Shown here: positions 62,502 through 64,000 of the stretch, in pieces | How the letters are laid out: each line of letters starts with the position of its first letter | Numbering within the stretch: position 1 is the first letter of the stretch | From: Paludibacteraceae bacterium | Lineage (GTDB): Bacteria > Bacteroidota > Bacteroidia > Bacteroidales > Paludibacteraceae | Length of the DNA stretch: 64,000 bases | Assembly: GCA_024401495.1 (NCBI GenBank) | Contig: JAKSKW010000004.1 | Coordinates: 43,969-107,968, forward strand | Direction of reading: 5' to 3' | The notes under the pieces: generated by a model | The model's database searches: none | What the model was told of the DNA's origin: nothing | The model's input: only the letters and a program-made list of their open reading frames with translations | Program-made: the position numbers and the translations under genes

Positions 62502-63851
62502 ATGACAACTATGAAAAAAAATCTGATTTGGGGATCTCTCTGTTTAGTAGCCCCATTATTCTTCGCCGCATGCGACGAGGTTGATGAAAGCAACAACGAT
62601 CCCCAAAAGGAGACACCTAACGATGGTCCCGATGAATTCTGCGACACATTGAAGGGATGGAATATCAACCAACGTCAGCAAATTGCAGTACCTCTTGTGT
62701 TAACAGGAAAAGAACAGGAGGCGATCAACAAAAGTAATGCGTTTGCAAACCAGTTGATAAGCAAACTCATTAAGAAAGACACTAATATTGTTGTCTCTCC
62801 TATCAGTTTGGAGATTTTATTCGGCATGATCATGAACGGTCAGAATGAAACCGCACTGAATGAGACAAAGGATGTGTTAGGATTGGGTGATCTATCTCTT
62901 GAAGACATCAACATTCTAATGAATAAAATCTCAACATCACTCAATTCAAATCTTGATCCTACCTCATATTTTGAGACTCAGAATGCTATTTGGTCAAACA
63001 ATATTCTATTCAAGAAGAAGTTTGTAGAGACTGTCCAGAACAACTATTCTGCATCTATCGCTAATCTAGACTTCAACCAAGAAGGAGCATCAGACACGAT
63101 CAACAATTGGTGTAAGGAAGCGACAAGAGGTATGATTAATCATTTGGTAAGCAAGGAAGAATTGAAAGAGCTTGCTGCGGTAATGGCTAACGCTTGCTAC
63201 TTCAAAGCAGAATGGGAAGGCAGATTCCATTGCATGGACAAATACACATTTTACGATAAAAATGGCAATGTTGTAAAAGACGATGCCTACATGATGTGTA
63301 ACCCAACCGCAAATATAAAATATGAAGAGACTGATTCATACGAATTAGCCAGAATACCGTATGGCAATGGTTCTTTCTACATGGATGTAATTTTGCCAAA
63401 AATTGGTAAAGACAATGACCAATTTCTACTAAATTTCGACTGGAGCAAAGTCAACCCACAAGAGTTTAAGAGAGTTGAAAATGGTTGGGACGTGTCTCTT
63501 GTGTTTACAATGCCAAGATTTAAGGCTGATAATCACCACTCACTTCTTAAGATGATGGAGGATTTAGGAATGAAGAATATAAAAGCAACTCTTTCCGGAA
63601 TGAATGAAGCTCTTTATATATCTAGCCTTGGTCAATTAGCAAATATCGAAGTAGACGAAGAAGGGACAAAAGCAGCCGCTGTTTCATACGCTCTACTAGA
63701 GACATCTGGAGAGCACTTTAACTATTATATGAACGTCGATCGTCCATTCTATTATGCCATCAGAGAGGCTAACACAGGCTTGATATTATTCACTGGTTAC
63801 GTAGTTGTCCCTGACGATTACGTGGAGCCAGTAGAAGGAAAATACTACTAA
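62502..63851 (+). CDS. Lipoprotein serpin (serine-protease-inhibitor family)
   Basis: A 449-residue protein with a lipoprotein signal peptide and Cys at residue 25 (FFAAC). The serpin core includes NIVVSPISLEILFGMIMNG, NACYFKAEWEGRF and VFTMPRFKADNHHSLLKMMEDLGM. The hinge of the reactive centre loop is VDEEGTKAAAVSYALLE, with the EEGTxAAA consensus (around residues 384-396) that inhibitory serpins need. The loop after it to DRPFYYAI is of normal length; counting from the Gly as P15, P1 falls near the SG in LLETSGEHF. Inhibition of a host or self protease is likely. The protein is probably on the cell surface. Confidence 0.93.
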   Translation: MTTMKKNLIWGSLCLVAPLFFAACDEVDESNNDPQKETPNDGPDEFCDTLKGWNINQRQQIAVPLVLTGKEQEAINKSNAFANQLISKLIKKDTNIVVSPISLEILFGMIMNGQNETALNETKDVLGLGDLSLEDINILMNKISTSLNSNLDPTSYFETQNAIWSNNILFKKKFVETVQNNYSASIANLDFNQEGASDTINNWCKEATRGMINHLVSKEELKELAAVMANACYFKAEWEGRFHCMDKYTFYDKNGNVVKDDAYMMCNPTANIKYEETDSYELARIPYGNGSFYMDVILPKIGKDNDQFLLNFDWSKVNPQEFKRVENGWDVSLVFTMPRFKADNHHSLLKMMEDLGMKNIKATLSGMNEALYISSLGQLANIEVDEEGTKAAAVSYALLETSGEHFNYYMNVDRPFYYAIREANTGLILFTGYVVVPDDYVEPVEGKYY

Positions 63852-63876
63852 AAAATATAACACTTTCTCAACCACC

Positions 63877-63917
63877 AAAAAAGCACCGTCATTCATTTCT
63901 GAACGACGGTGCTTTTT
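63877..63917. terminator. Bidirectional intrinsic terminator after the serpin gene
   Basis: AAAAAGCACCGTC, loop ATTCATTTCTGAAC and GACGGTGCTTTTT. A perfect stem of about 13 bp with T-runs on both strands, 26 bp after the serpin stop. Confidence 0.88.
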
Positions 63918-63943
63918 CATCAGCAAAACATTTTCAAAAGATG

Positions 63944-63977
63944 AAAGAGGGTGTATCAAAATAGATATGCCCTCTTT
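63944..63977. repeat. Hairpin AAAGAGGG..CCCTCTTT near the window end
   Basis: Arms AAAGAGGG and CCCTCTTT enclose GTATC/GATAT-like inner pairing. It may be a further terminator for a gene beyond the window, or the end of a mobile element whose body is outside. Confidence 0.45.
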
Positions 63978-64000
63978 TCGTATTTAAAAATCAACGAAAA

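Noticed and set aside
1..64000. tRNA or rRNA genes
   Set aside because: No segment with a tRNA-like cloverleaf or rRNA sequence was noticed on reading the gaps; a covariance scan could still find one missed by eye.

Overview
The window looks like a chromosomal segment of a Bacteroidota bacterium, most likely order Bacteroidales. Reasons seen in the sequence: AT-rich DNA, promoter-like TAnnTTTG boxes upstream of many genes, a type IX-style C-terminal tail, BspA-like leucine-rich repeats, large DUF2723-type membrane proteins and the rimP-nusA-infB-cvpA order. I cannot fix the genus. I saw no rRNA or tRNA gene, CRISPR array or intact insertion sequence.

Positions 1-17.4 kb are a surface-polysaccharide locus. 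It encodes a Wzx-type flippase, a probable Wzy polymerase, several glycosyltransferases, a nucleotide-sugar epimerase, a polysaccharide deacetylase, a Wzz/BY-kinase-like protein whose kinase motifs look broken, a GNAT/FemAB-like protein and a secreted CotH/lamin-tail protein. Two glycosyltransferases (15.4-17.3 kb) point the other way. An initiating sugar transferase and outer-membrane exporter are not visible and may lie upstream.

Positions 17.7-29.6 kb hold plus-strand, mostly housekeeping genes: a DUF2723 membrane protein, a NodB deacetylase, purD, three envelope proteins, mnmG and an ABC-F ATPase. From 29.6 to 48.6 kb nearly everything is on the minus strand: YD-repeat-like proteins (one intact, one decayed), an AddB-like nuclease, cvpA, infB, nusA and rimP, a run of secreted or unknown proteins including an LRR/beta-barrel fusion, a HAD phosphatase and a GH3-family protein.

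Positions 48.6-59.4 kb are an accessory, defence-like island. A 32-bp tandem array precedes a three-gene operon of Dam-type adenine methylase, McrB-like AAA+ NTPase and DUF2357 PD-(D/E)XK nuclease, which reads as an McrBC/LlaJI-like restriction-modification system. Directly upstream of that operon, on the same strand, is a region of about 320 nt with a consensus promoter, strong hairpins and a terminator-like stem, a candidate structured RNA. Two almost identical Rpn-family nuclease genes with different C-terminal tails, an SF1 helicase, a DUF2752 protein, an intact CD225 protein and a decayed CD225 copy follow.

Positions 59.7-64 kb return to the plus strand: a MurC/Mpl-like Mur ligase, thiL and a lipoprotein serpin. 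Three families of short dispersed repeats sit mostly just 3' of genes across the whole window.
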